Assembly (NCBI GenBank): GCA_030427885.1
Contig: JAUICM010000005.1
Span: 62,001-126,000, forward strand
Reading direction: 5' to 3'
Length of the DNA stretch: 64,000 bases
Origin: Rhodothermia bacterium
GTDB lineage: Bacteria; Bacteroidota; Rhodothermia; Balneolales; Balneolaceae
Part shown: positions 16,722 to 25,838 of the stretch, piece after piece
How positions within the stretch are numbered: position 1 is the stretch's first letter
Layout of the letters: every line of letters begins with the position of its first letter
Notes under the pieces: generated by a model
Database searches by the model: none
What the model was told of the DNA's origin: nothing
The model's input: only the letters and a program-made list of their open reading frames with translations
Program-made: the position numbers and the translations under genes

Positions 16722-17954
16722 ATGAAAAAGTCATCATTACTTAGCTTAATAACACTTTTAATAGTTCATGTGCTAACAACAGAAGCATATTCACAGGACA
16801 CATTCACTGTAACATTAGATGAATCGGTAAACGGTAGTTTTTCGGTAAGTCCAAAATTGCCAGCAGATGGAAAAGTGGCAAAAGGTACAGTTCTTACTAT
16901 TACCGCTACACCTGAAAAAGGCTATGTATTAGATGCAGCCTATTATTCTGAAGCAGGAAGATGGGGAGCTATGTACTTTGAGTCTATGGAAAGTCCTTTT
17001 AAAGTAACTATTGACAAGGATAAGCATTTAGGGGCTTCGTTTATTGAGGCTTCAGCAGTTGAACACATTAATGTCACCCAGAATGTAGTATATGCTAAAC
17101 CCGGGGTTAAAGAGCTAAAATATGATGTATTTTCACCAAAAGGGGCGAAAGATCTTCCTTGTATAATTATCATACATGGAGGAGGCTGGTCCACAAACAC
17201 AGAAGATATCATGAGAGGACTGGCACGTGAGCTCACCAAAGGGGGAGAATTTGTGGTTTTCAGTATTGATTATCGATGGGCTGAGAAATTTGATGGTGAC
17301 GCAGAGAATAATACCATGATGGATATCATAGAAGATGTTTTCGGAGCAATTGCCCATATCATGGAACATGCTGAGGAGTACGGTGGAGATCCGGGCAGAA
17401 TTGGGTTGACGGGAGACAGTGCAGGTGGACATCTCTCTGCTGCTGGTTCTGTGATGACCGGAATGATCGGGGATGGTGGTTTTGGTAAAACTCCTGGTGT
17501 ATTTGAGTTTATGCCCACATACATGCCAGAGAATAAGACAGTAGATCAGGTAAGAGACGAAATGCTGGTATCAATCAAGGCAGCAGCTCCAAGTTATGGG
17601 GTGTTCGGAGGGGATTTTATTAATCACTATTCTGAAGATCCAGCTGCAGATGACACATGGAAAGCCGCGATTTCACCTATCAATTATGTTCCTGATGCTA
17701 CAGGAAGGGAAGTTCCTACCTATTTAACAAGGGGGACCAACGATTTTCTGATCAGAGATGAAATGGTGAAATCATATATGGATGAATTGGCAGGCAAAGG
17801 ACACAGGGTACAATATGTGCAGGTGGGTGGTGCCGCACATGCATTTTTCGACTGGAAACCAGATGAGCGTACAAAGGCTACTTTTGAGAAATATGGGGTG
17901 TACTACGCCGCAGAGATGAAAGCATTCTTTGTTGATGTCTTTTCCAAACTCTAA
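16722..17954 (+). CDS. Secreted esterase/lipase with N-terminal InlB-like repeat domain
   Basis: A 410-residue protein: signal peptide 1-24 (cleavage after AYS/QDT), a bacterial-repeat domain of the divergent InlB B-repeat type at about 27-108 (VNGSFSVSP...KGTVLTITATPEKGYVLDAAYY), and an alpha/beta-hydrolase domain from about 120. The oxyanion motif HGGGW is at 152-156 and the nucleophile elbow GDSAGG at 231-236 (Ser233); GTNDFL and AAHAFF supply the likely Asp and His. This is the hormone-sensitive-lipase/BD-FAE class of carboxylesterases. The substrate is unknown; a deacylase of polysaccharides or small esters is plausible. It meets the gene at 17951 tail to tail. Confidence 0.85.
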   Translation: MKKSSLLSLITLLIVHVLTTEAYSQDTFTVTLDESVNGSFSVSPKLPADGKVAKGTVLTITATPEKGYVLDAAYYSEAGRWGAMYFESMESPFKVTIDKDKHLGASFIEASAVEHINVTQNVVYAKPGVKELKYDVFSPKGAKDLPCIIIIHGGGWSTNTEDIMRGLARELTKGGEFVVFSIDYRWAEKFDGDAENNTMMDIIEDVFGAIAHIMEHAEEYGGDPGRIGLTGDSAGGHLSAAGSVMTGMIGDGGFGKTPGVFEFMPTYMPENKTVDQVRDEMLVSIKAAAPSYGVFGGDFINHYSEDPAADDTWKAAISPINYVPDATGREVPTYLTRGTNDFLIRDEMVKSYMDELAGKGHRVQYVQVGGAAHAFFDWKPDERTKATFEKYGVYYAAEMKAFFVDVFSKL

Positions 17955-18364
17955 GAGGGTCGAAACTTTGGCTTCAGTATTTGGAATAAAAAGTAGCTTA
18001 ATAAAAGCCCGGCAATGGAAAACCCGAGGTCATAAGGATCATACACATTGTCACCACCCAGATTATGAATCTTAAGTTCCTGAGTGATCACAAATAAGCC
18101 ACCGAAAAAAATGGAAAGAAGATAAATAGTATGTTCACGGAGTTTCTTTTCCGGGGATAGAAACCTCTGGTTGGCCACAAGTCCTACTGCTGTCAAAATG
18201 ATGGTTCCTGCAATAGCTTCCCAGAAGTTGGGAAGTGAATACAAGGTGATCCTGATAAAATCAGGAACGCCAAACTCAACCACTGAACGCCTTATCCATT
18301 TGAAGAAAATGAACAGAACTATAACGACGATCTGAATCCGTATTAGTATTCTGATATCATGCAT
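17951..18364 (-). CDS. Hypothetical small integral membrane protein
   Basis: A 137-residue protein with four hydrophobic segments (about 8-22, 46-63, 82-98 and 112-128), short charged loops and a basic C-terminus (LKPKFRPS). I recognise no family. Its stop codon overlaps the stop of the convergent esterase gene by four bases. It follows porD on the same strand with a 15-base gap, so it is probably in the porD transcription unit. Confidence 0.6.
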   Translation of the reverse strand: MHDIRILIRIQIVVIVLFIFFKWIRRSVVEFGVPDFIRITLYSLPNFWEAIAGTIILTAVGLVANQRFLSPEKKLREHTIYLLSIFFGGLFVITQELKIHNLGGDNVYDPYDLGFSIAGLLLSYFLFQILKPKFRPS

Positions 18365-18379
18365 TAACTACCTTAAGCG

Positions 18380-19282
18380 CTAATTCTGAAGATTCTGATA
18401 TTCAGTAGAATGTCCGGGATCTGTATCCCTTAAAATATTGAAAGCTTGTAGCTGTATCTGACTTTCAGAATCGGCAAAAATAGAGGAGATCTCTCTGGAC
18501 TTGGTATCAAAAAACAAGTCATAAAGATAGTTATTAGTGGTCCGGCGTTTTGCACTTTGAATGCCCTCAAGAGCTGCCAGTACTTGTTTCCGGGCTTGTA
18601 CCTGGCTCCGGGTAAATGTATCAAGTCCTTTACGGTGATAGGTGTAGTAAGCAACCCGCAGTGGCTGGTAGTTATTATTCAGCAAATCTTCGATCAAAGT
18701 GAGTTTGTTTCTACGGTTGTTGCTATTCCGGGCCCACCCAACAGCATTTGAAGTCTGTGCAAGATCAACCACATTCTGTGCTTTAAGGAAATAAGGAGTG
18801 CCACCCAACTCTGAAAAGCTGTCAAAATCATACCCAAGCATGAGATAGCAATAGTAGTCAAGCAAGCCTGTTAGCGGATCAAACTGTAACTCATCGTGAA
18901 TCAGGCTTTTTCCTTCAGGATAATTAAACTGCCATGTTGGTTCACTGAGAATGATTGTGGTGGTTTCTGTGGTGGTATTGTAAATAGGGCGTCGGGCCTG
19001 GATGATAGCCTCTGCCGAATAATCAGAGCTCTGCGATCCGGTTTTAAGGATAATACTTATCTGGCAGTTAATACGCTCATGTTCAAGAAACTCTGCTTCT
19101 GTCCAGCGGAACTCATTTATATAAGATTGTATGTCTATAGGTAGATTTTGCTTCACATATCCAAAAGAGGTGCCTTCGAGTTGTTCATCATTTACCTGAA
19201 CAGTACAGTTGAACTCCTGAGCAGCGGCTAACTGAGGAAGTACTATAAGTATTAATAAATAATGAAATTTTAGTTTCAGCAC
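18380..19282 (-). CDS. porD: PorD family protein (DUF4835), type IX secretion-associated
   Basis: A 300-residue secreted protein (signal peptide 1-21, LAAAQ/EFN). The pattern FNCTVQVN...L...IQSYINEFRWTEAEFLEHERINCQISIIL, then RRPIYNTTTETT...IILSEPTWQFNY and DPLTGLLDYYCYLMLGYDFDSFSELGG, is that of DUF4835, named PorD in type IX secretion annotation. It is periplasmic or outer-membrane associated; its mechanism is unclear. It is divergent from a PorV/PorQ-like barrel gene, with about 50 bases between their starts, which supports a shared envelope or secretion role. Length is typical. Confidence 0.85.
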   Translation of the reverse strand: MLKLKFHYLLILIVLPQLAAAQEFNCTVQVNDEQLEGTSFGYVKQNLPIDIQSYINEFRWTEAEFLEHERINCQISIILKTGSQSSDYSAEAIIQARRPIYNTTTETTTIILSEPTWQFNYPEGKSLIHDELQFDPLTGLLDYYCYLMLGYDFDSFSELGGTPYFLKAQNVVDLAQTSNAVGWARNSNNRRNKLTLIEDLLNNNYQPLRVAYYTYHRKGLDTFTRSQVQARKQVLAALEGIQSAKRRTTNNYLYDLFFDTKSREISSIFADSESQIQLQAFNILRDTDPGHSTEYQNLQN

Positions 19283-19331
19283 TTTCTTTATTCCTTTAGG
19301 TTATATCATATTGCCGGGTAAACAAGTATCA

Positions 19332-20156
19332 ATGATAAGAATACGAAACATTCCTTTTAAAATTTTCCTGCTTCTGTTTTTTGTGGGATTTCAGACAGAG
19401 GCATTTTCTCAGATCTCGATGGGTGCCAGAGGTGCCGCTCTGGGGCATGCAACAACAGCGCTCGGTTCCTACGACTGGGCTCTTTTTTCCAATCCTGCTT
19501 TGTTGAATAGTGATTCGCCGCGTATCGGATTTTATGGCATCAGAAATTATGGATTTTCAGAAATCACGGATATCTCAGCCTTTGGTAGCGTCCCTACTAA
19601 ATTTGGTACCGGCGCGATCGGTATCCACAGATATGGGGGCGATCTGTTCAACGAAACCAGGATTCGCATGGGATACAAGAATGTATGGAAAAGCCTGCAT
19701 GTTGGAATGGTATTGAATTACAATCACATTTCTTTTGGTGGGCCTTATGGCTCAGGAGGAGCTCTAGGGCTTGATGTAGGGCTTGCTGCGAAAGTAACAG
19801 ACGATCTCTGGCTGGGAGCTAAAGCCACAAACCTGAACCGTCCATCGTATGATTTTCAAAGCTATGATGAAGACCTAATAAGAGACCTAAGTATAGGTTT
19901 GAGCTACATGTTGGCAGAAAGGGCATTGTTTACGTTTGATGTTTATAAAGATGTGAAATTTCCGGTTTCATACCGGGGCGGAGTTGAAGTAACGGTGATT
20001 GAAAATCTGAAGGCCAGGGTTGGGATCACCACTGAACCTGTAACGTATTCTTTTGGGTTCGGATATGGCAGAAATTTCTGGCAGGTCGATCTGGTGGTTC
20101 AAAAAGATCAGATCCTGGGTTTAAGTCCCGGTCTTGATCTCATAATATCTCTGTAG
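19332..20156 (+). CDS. PorV/PorQ-like outer-membrane beta-barrel protein
   Basis: I choose the ATG at 19332 (274 residues), which gives a normal signal peptide (IFLLLFFVGFQTEAFSQ); a TTG 21 bases upstream is less likely. After cleavage the protein starts ISMGARGAALGHATTALGSYDWALFSNPALL, a segment typical of the PorV/PorQ/UPF0164 barrel family, followed by alternating beta-strands to the C-terminus. Such barrels serve as shuttles or anchors in type IX secretion. At 274 residues it is short for PorV and closer to PorQ. The next gene starts three bases after its stop, so the two are co-transcribed. Confidence 0.75.
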   Translation: MIRIRNIPFKIFLLLFFVGFQTEAFSQISMGARGAALGHATTALGSYDWALFSNPALLNSDSPRIGFYGIRNYGFSEITDISAFGSVPTKFGTGAIGIHRYGGDLFNETRIRMGYKNVWKSLHVGMVLNYNHISFGGPYGSGGALGLDVGLAAKVTDDLWLGAKATNLNRPSYDFQSYDEDLIRDLSIGLSYMLAERALFTFDVYKDVKFPVSYRGGVEVTVIENLKARVGITTEPVTYSFGFGYGRNFWQVDLVVQKDQILGLSPGLDLIISL

Positions 20157-20159
20157 CCT

Positions 20160-22214
20160 ATGAAACTGAGTGGCTGGAGCATAGTTCTTTTTCTAAGTAT
20201 ATCAGCTTTTAGCAACAGTTTTGCGCAGGATACCTCCAGGGTAGAAGTAGAACGGCAGCTGGAGGAGGCATTCGAGGAGCTTGATCTGGAAGAATCGGGT
20301 GAATCGGGGGAACAACTTACTCAGTTTCTGGCAGATCTGGCTCAGAATCCGGTAAACATAAACTCAGCAAGCGGAGATGACCTGCTGCAGATCCCGGGAT
20401 TCAACCTGATCCTCGCAAGGGCAGTACTGAATTACAGGAGGAACAAACCATTCGAAAGTGTTGAGGAATTAAAAGAGGTTAAAGGAATTGGTTCAGCTAC
20501 CTACCAGCGAATGAGGCCTTATGTTACCATTGGAGGCTCAGCAGAGAGGTTAAGGTCGATGTACAACCGTCCTGAATACTGGCTTTCAGGCAACCGATAT
20601 GAAGTGATTTCAAGATATCAGCAGGAACTTGAAGAGCAGGAAGGGTATAAACGCCCGGATTCTCTTGGTGGATATGTAGGAAGTGCTGCTAAATATTATC
20701 AAAGGTTCAGGATCCAGAGTGACCACCTTTCAATGAACTTCACCCAGGAAAAAGATGCTGGTGAAACGCTGAAAGGTCCAGCGGATTTCGATTATAATTC
20801 GTGGCATGTGGCTCTAACAAACAATGGTAAGCTGAAGAAATTGGTGATCGGAGATTACAGCTTGAGTTTTGGACAGGGACTAGTTCTTTGGACAGGTGGC
20901 GCCTTTGGAAAGGGAAGGGAGGTTACCGGAACAGTAAGTAAAAATGAGAGAGGACTACGACCTTATTCTTCAGCCCAGGAAACAGATTTCTTCAGAGGTG
21001 TTGGAGCAACGTATGGAGATAAGATCGAACTGACAGCATTTTATTCTAAGCGGCCCAGAACGGCTTCGGTCATAAATGGTGATACCACAAGGTTTCCTTC
21101 TTCCAGCGGATTTCACAGAACAGAATCAGAACTTGAACGAAGAAACAATATTGACCAGACGGTGATCGGTGGCAGGTTGAAAGCAGATACACCCATTGGA
21201 TTGATTGGTGTTTCGGGCTATACCACAGAATTCAGTACCTACATAGGGAAAGGGAGTTCCCTTAGTGATCTGTATGAATTTGCAGGGAATCAAAACTCGG
21301 TATTGGGGCTGGATTATCGGGGATTGATAGGTACTTCGCTGGTATTCGGAGAAGTGGCCCGTAGCGAAAACGGAGGTATCGCCGGAGTTGCGGGTATGGA
21401 AGCCCCGCTTGGCTTTAATACAGATATTGCCCTGCTTTATCGCAACTATCAGAAAGATTTTCAGTCATTCATGGGTACAGGATTCGGGGAGTCATCCGGT
21501 GATCCACAGAACGAGCAGGGCTTTTATATTGGGCTCAAACATGCATTAAACAGTAAGTATCTGGTCAGTGGGTATTTTGATCAGTATAATTTTAACGCAC
21601 CCAGATCCGGAACCACACAGGCAACCCAGGGCTTTGATATGCTGGGATTACTGGAAGCGGAGTTTTCATCAGATTTCAATGCCTATATTCTGTTAAGAAA
21701 TGAGATCAAAGATGATGAATATGTAGTGAGTAATTCATCCGGTAGAGAAGAAAGGATACTTGGAAAACAGAAAAGGGCAAGCGTAAGATTACAGGCGGAA
21801 TATCAACTGAACCGAAGCATAAGATTGAGATCGAGAGGGGAAGTTGTAAGGAACAGAAATGCAGGTGAAAACTGGGAGTCGGGATTCCTGATCTTTCAGG
21901 ATCTCAGATTACAAATAGGCCCTAAACTGCAGGTCGATACCAGGGTAACCATTTTTGATACCGATAGCTTTGACACACGAGTGTATCAATTTGAAAATGA
22001 CCTTCTATATGTGCTATCAAATGTGGCGTTAAGTGATCGGGGAGAGCGCGCGTATCTGGTAGCTAAGTTTGAAGCCACAGATTATTTGCACCTGTGGTTG
22101 AAATATTCTGTAAGTATCTATGAAGATGCACGAAGTCTCAGTAGTGGGCTCGGGGAAATTGCAGGAAACAGAAGAAGTTTTATTGGGATGCAGGCCCGGT
22201 TATATTTGCGGTAA
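20160..22214 (+). CDS. Helix-hairpin-helix plus outer-membrane beta-barrel protein
   Basis: A 684-residue protein with signal peptide 1-22 (FAQ/DTS), an acidic stretch, a ComEA-type helix-hairpin-helix region at about 63-123 (VNINSASGDDLLQIPGF...ARAVLNYRRN...VEELKEVKGIGSATYQRMRPY) and then about 550 residues of amphipathic beta-strands ending in MQARLYLR. This HHH-plus-barrel architecture occurs in Bacteroidota without assigned function. HHH modules usually bind DNA without regard to sequence, so a role in DNA at the cell surface is possible but unproven. Directly follows the PorV/PorQ-like gene. Confidence 0.78.
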   Translation: MKLSGWSIVLFLSISAFSNSFAQDTSRVEVERQLEEAFEELDLEESGESGEQLTQFLADLAQNPVNINSASGDDLLQIPGFNLILARAVLNYRRNKPFESVEELKEVKGIGSATYQRMRPYVTIGGSAERLRSMYNRPEYWLSGNRYEVISRYQQELEEQEGYKRPDSLGGYVGSAAKYYQRFRIQSDHLSMNFTQEKDAGETLKGPADFDYNSWHVALTNNGKLKKLVIGDYSLSFGQGLVLWTGGAFGKGREVTGTVSKNERGLRPYSSAQETDFFRGVGATYGDKIELTAFYSKRPRTASVINGDTTRFPSSSGFHRTESELERRNNIDQTVIGGRLKADTPIGLIGVSGYTTEFSTYIGKGSSLSDLYEFAGNQNSVLGLDYRGLIGTSLVFGEVARSENGGIAGVAGMEAPLGFNTDIALLYRNYQKDFQSFMGTGFGESSGDPQNEQGFYIGLKHALNSKYLVSGYFDQYNFNAPRSGTTQATQGFDMLGLLEAEFSSDFNAYILLRNEIKDDEYVVSNSSGREERILGKQKRASVRLQAEYQLNRSIRLRSRGEVVRNRNAGENWESGFLIFQDLRLQIGPKLQVDTRVTIFDTDSFDTRVYQFENDLLYVLSNVALSDRGERAYLVAKFEATDYLHLWLKYSVSIYEDARSLSSGLGEIAGNRRSFIGMQARLYLR

Positions 22215-22274
22215 TAAACTCCGAAAACAGAATTTAAAAACAGTATATTCAGCAGAATTTAAAAATCCATTTAC

Positions 22275-24044
22275 ATGACCTTTGAAGGCTGGACGGTAGT
22301 TGGCGTTATTCTGCTTTGCCTTAGTTTACTGATCACTACTCACTACTCAGTGGACATGATCCTACTGGCAGGAATGGCCTTTTTGTTGATAAGCGGGATC
22401 ATTACTCCTACCGAAGCTCTATCCGGATTTTCAAATGAGGGTATGCTAACTGTTGCTGCACTATATGTTGTAGCCGGAGCTTTGAAAGAAACGGGGGCGA
22501 TCCAGTATATTACTCAAAAGGTAATGGGCGATACAAAAACGGTCAGGACTGCTCAGGCAAGAATAATGGCTCCGGTTATGTTTATGAGTGCATTCATGAA
22601 TAATACTCCGATTGTTGCGTCCTTTATTCCGGCATTGGAACATTGGAGCCGTAAGACCAGGATCCCGATCTCAAAGATATTGATTCCACTAAGCTATGCA
22701 GCTATTCTGGGTGGAACCTGCACCCTTATTGGTACCAGTACAAACCTGATCCTGAACGGGCTTCTCATCGAAGAGGGCAGCACCAGAGCCCTGGGATTGT
22801 TTGAACCGGCCTGGGTGGGAGTACCAAGCGCCATTGCAGGGTTCATTTATTTATATCTTTTTGGGGATAAGCTGTTGCCTTCACGAGGCGAGGCGTTTGA
22901 AAGTTTTAAAGATCCCCGTGAATACACCATAGAAATGGTAGTGCCTCCCGGAAGTCCGCTTTCCGGTAAATCAGTTCAGGATGCCGGGCTTCGTCAGTTA
23001 CCTGGTCTGTTCCTGGTGGAGATCTACAGGAATGAACAAGTTATTCCAGCTGTGGCTCCAGATCAAAACTTATTGGAAAATGACCGGCTTATTTTTGCAG
23101 GTGTCGTTGATTCAATTGTAGATCTCCAAAACACTCAGGGATTGATTCCGGCAACAAATCAGGTTTTCAAGCTCGATGCACCCCGAAACGAGCGAATTTT
23201 GATCGAGGCTGTAGTTTCGACTTCGCACCCACTGAAAGGCAGAACTATCAAAGAAGGTGGGTTCCGGGATCGTTATAATGCTGTGGTACTTGCGGTATCA
23301 AGAAGTGGAGAACGATTAAAAGAGAAGATCGGTGATATTTCACTTAAAACAGGCGATACATTGTTATTGGAAGCCCATAAGGGATTTTTAAGAAGATACA
23401 GAAATTCCAATGATTACTATCTGATCAGTCCAATTGAGGGGGCAACACCGGCTAATTATGAGAAATCCGGTATTACATTGTTGATCTTGTTGGCTATGGT
23501 CATCCTCGCGGGTACAGGAATTCTAAGTATGCTGAAGGCAGCATTCCTTGCCGCCGGTGCGATGATACTGGTCAGGGCAATTCGATATAATGTTAGTATT
23601 GAGTCCATCGATTGGAGAGTTTTATTAGCCATTGCTTCATCACTTGGTATCGGGCATGCTCTCAGCTCAACCGGAGTAGCAGAATATTTAGCAACCAGCA
23701 TCATGAGCGTGGCAAAATCCGATCCTATTCTGGCATTAATTGTCACTTATCTTATTACCTGGATCCTGACAGAATTGATCACAAACAATGCAGCTGCAGT
23801 ATTGATATTCCCTATTGCACTTTCAATTGCACAATCTATAGGTGTAGATTTTATACCATTTGCAATCGTAATTATTATGGGTGCATCTGCCAGTTTTTCA
23901 ACTCCATTGGGCTATCAAACAAATCTCATGATTTATGGTCCCGGTGGGTACAGGTATTCTGATTACATCAGAATAGGGCTTCCATTAAATTTCATAGTAG
24001 GTTTAATTACTGTATCTTTAGTACCTCAACTTTGGAGTTTTTAA
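22275..24044 (+). CDS. SLC13/DASS-family permease with two RCK_C domains, probable sulfate importer
   Basis: A 589-residue membrane protein. Transmembrane segments fill residues 5-205 and 395-585. A soluble insert at about 215-375 carries two TrkA-C (RCK_C) modules (PPGSPLSGKSVQDAGLRQLPGLFLVEIYRN and TSHPLKGRTIKEGGFRDRYNAVVLAVSRSG). The FMNNTPIVASFIP and TNNAAAVLIFPIA stretches and GTCTLIGTSTNLIL are the paired DASS transporter motifs. Because cysQ, cysD and cysNC follow within 2 kb on the same strand, sulfate is the likely substrate. Starts a probable operon. Substrate call is by context. Confidence 0.85.
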   Translation: MTFEGWTVVGVILLCLSLLITTHYSVDMILLAGMAFLLISGIITPTEALSGFSNEGMLTVAALYVVAGALKETGAIQYITQKVMGDTKTVRTAQARIMAPVMFMSAFMNNTPIVASFIPALEHWSRKTRIPISKILIPLSYAAILGGTCTLIGTSTNLILNGLLIEEGSTRALGLFEPAWVGVPSAIAGFIYLYLFGDKLLPSRGEAFESFKDPREYTIEMVVPPGSPLSGKSVQDAGLRQLPGLFLVEIYRNEQVIPAVAPDQNLLENDRLIFAGVVDSIVDLQNTQGLIPATNQVFKLDAPRNERILIEAVVSTSHPLKGRTIKEGGFRDRYNAVVLAVSRSGERLKEKIGDISLKTGDTLLLEAHKGFLRRYRNSNDYYLISPIEGATPANYEKSGITLLILLAMVILAGTGILSMLKAAFLAAGAMILVRAIRYNVSIESIDWRVLLAIASSLGIGHALSSTGVAEYLATSIMSVAKSDPILALIVTYLITWILTELITNNAAAVLIFPIALSIAQSIGVDFIPFAIVIIMGASASFSTPLGYQTNLMIYGPGGYRYSDYIRIGLPLNFIVGLITVSLVPQLWSF

Positions 24045-24056
24045 TATATTTATTAG

Positions 24057-24830
24057 ATGGTAAAAGACATCATCAGGTTGGCCAGAGAGGCCGGGGAAAA
24101 AATACTTGAGTTTTATGATGAAAAGGTAGAAGTCACAACTAAAAAAGACGACTCACCCTTAACTAAAGCCGATCTGGCTGCTCATCATCATATTGTGGCT
24201 GGTTTAAAAGAATTAACACCAGAGATACCGATCATTTCAGAAGAGTCGGGAGTTCCGGATTATTCTGAAAGAAAAGAATGGAACAAATTTTGGATGGTTG
24301 ATCCACTTGATGGTACCAAGGAGTTCATCAAGAAGAATGGTGAGTTTACTGTTAATATTGCTCTTATTGAAGAGAGTGTTCCTGTAATGGGTGTTGTTTA
24401 TGTTCCAGCTACCGGAGTTGTGTATTATGGCGAACAAGGTGTTGGTACGTTTAAGAAAGATGAAGAAAGTAAAATAACTCAGCTCATCAATCAGGAATTC
24501 AAAAAACCAGGAAAAGCCCGTATTGTGGTAAGCAGATCACATGGAGATGATGCTACAAAAAAGAAATTAGAGAATATCGGGATTGAAGTAACTGAAGAGG
24601 TTCCATCAGGAAGTTCTTTAAAATTCTGCCTGGTAGCAGAAGGAAAAGCTGATATTTATCCAAGGCTTGGCCCGACTATGGAATGGGATACTGCAGCGGC
24701 AGATGCTGTGTACCGCTATTCAACTAAAGAAGGTGAAAAATATTCACCCTTGACTTACAATAAAGAAAATCTGTTAAATCCTTATTTTGTGATAGGTATT
24801 AACGAATATATAGACGCTGAATCATTGTAA
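24057..24830 (+). CDS. cysQ: 3'(2'),5'-bisphosphate nucleotidase CysQ
   Basis: A 257-residue inositol-monophosphatase-fold enzyme. Metal ligands are visible as SEES (61-64), DPLDGTKEF (82-90) and EWDTAAADAV (209-218), all intact. CysQ hydrolyses 3'-phosphoadenosine 5'-phosphate (PAP), the by-product left when sulfotransferases or PAPS reductase use PAPS, and so prevents its inhibition of those enzymes. It lies 12 bases after the permease and two bases before cysD, a tight operon. With five sulfotransferases in the polysaccharide locus downstream, PAP removal should matter. Confidence 0.95.
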   Translation: MVKDIIRLAREAGEKILEFYDEKVEVTTKKDDSPLTKADLAAHHHIVAGLKELTPEIPIISEESGVPDYSERKEWNKFWMVDPLDGTKEFIKKNGEFTVNIALIEESVPVMGVVYVPATGVVYYGEQGVGTFKKDEESKITQLINQEFKKPGKARIVVSRSHGDDATKKKLENIGIEVTEEVPSGSSLKFCLVAEGKADIYPRLGPTMEWDTAAADAVYRYSTKEGEKYSPLTYNKENLLNPYFVIGINEYIDAESL

Positions 24831-24831
24831 T

Positions 24832-25740
24832 ATGACTACATTAAGATCACATTCTCACCTGAAAGAGCTCGAAGACGAAGGAATTTACATCATGAGAGAA
24901 GTGGCCGCTCAGTTCGAACGGCCCGTTCTTCTTTTCTCTGGAGGAAAAGATTCCATCGTGATGTTTCATCTGGCCCGAAAGGCATTCCACCCGGGCAAAA
25001 TCCCATTTCCATTAATGCATGTAGATACAGGACATAACTTTCCGGAAGCAATTGAATTTCGGGATGGTCTGGTAGAGAAGTACGGGGTTGAGCTTATTGT
25101 AGGTAGTGTACAGGAATCTATTGATGAAGGAAGAGTTGAGGAAGAGACGGGCCCTGACGCGAGTCGTAATGCCTTACAAACGGTGACCTTGCTGGATACT
25201 TTAAAGAAGCATCAGGTTGATGCCGCATTGGGAGGTGGTCGCCGGGATGAGGAGAAAGCCCGTGCAAAAGAACGTTTCTTTTCACACCGTGATATTTTTG
25301 GTCAGTGGGATCCTAAAAACCAGCGTCCGGAATTATGGAATCTTTACAATGGCAGAAAAAAACCAGGTGAGAATTTCAGGGTTTTCCCGATAAGCAACTG
25401 GACAGAAATGGATGTGTGGCAGTACATCGCACAGGAAAATATTGAGATTCCGTCTATATATTTTGCTCACGAACGAAAAGTTTTTAACCGTCGCGGGGTT
25501 TGGTTGGCTGATACCGAATTCATCAATAAAATGGATGATGAAGAAGTGGTAACGAAAGTCGTGCGCTTCAGAACAATAGGGGATGCAACCTGTACCGGAG
25601 CAGTACTTTCTGATGCTTCAACGATGGAAGATATAATCCAGGAAGTAGCGTCAGCACGTGAAACGGAACGCGGTACCAGACACGATGACAAACGCAGCGA
25701 AACCGCTATGGAAGACCGTAAGAAACAAGGCTATTTCTAG
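24832..25740 (+). CDS. cysD: Sulfate adenylyltransferase subunit 2 (CysD)
   Basis: A 302-residue PAPS-reductase-fold ATP pyrophosphatase. The PP-loop SGGKDS is at 36-41; other family stretches are HVDTGHNFPE, GGGRRDEEKARAKER and RVFPISNWTEMDVWQYI. With CysN it forms ATP sulfurylase, making adenylyl sulfate (APS) from ATP and sulfate. Length is normal for bacterial CysD. Normally cysN follows at once; here a four-helix-bundle gene is inserted between them and the gap begins with a hairpin that includes the stop codon. Confidence 0.96.
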   Translation: MTTLRSHSHLKELEDEGIYIMREVAAQFERPVLLFSGGKDSIVMFHLARKAFHPGKIPFPLMHVDTGHNFPEAIEFRDGLVEKYGVELIVGSVQESIDEGRVEEETGPDASRNALQTVTLLDTLKKHQVDAALGGGRRDEEKARAKERFFSHRDIFGQWDPKNQRPELWNLYNGRKKPGENFRVFPISNWTEMDVWQYIAQENIEIPSIYFAHERKVFNRRGVWLADTEFINKMDDEEVVTKVVRFRTIGDATCTGAVLSDASTMEDIIQEVASARETERGTRHDDKRSETAMEDRKKQGYF

Positions 25741-25755
25741 CCGCACAAGCGGCTA
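25738..25755 (+). other. Hairpin containing the cysD stop codon
   Basis: Perfect 7-bp stem TAGCCGC (25738-25744) and GCGGCTA (25749-25755) with loop ACAA, starting at the TAG stop. The next bases AGTTTTGAG are too poor in T for a convincing terminator. It marks the left edge of the inserted cassette. Confidence 0.55.
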
Positions 25756-25756
25756 A

Positions 25757-25781
25757 GTTTTGAGTGCTCGGTTTTGAGTTG
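25757..25781 (+). repeat. Left inverted arm of the four-helix-bundle cassette
   Basis: GTTTTGAGTG followed by CTCGGTTTTGAGTTG. The first ten bases are an exact inverted copy of CACTCAAAAC at 26215-26224 in the start of cysN, and direct copies occur at 28120 and 28531. Confidence 0.65.
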
Positions 25782-25838
25782 TAAGGAATTGGTTTGTAAT
25801 CAGTCTTACTAAACAAATCAAAATATTGGAGTACTCAT

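Noticed and set aside
20160-22214. Gene as ComEA, the competence DNA receptor
   Set aside because: The HHH part matches, but ComEA is small and lacks a 550-residue outer-membrane barrel.
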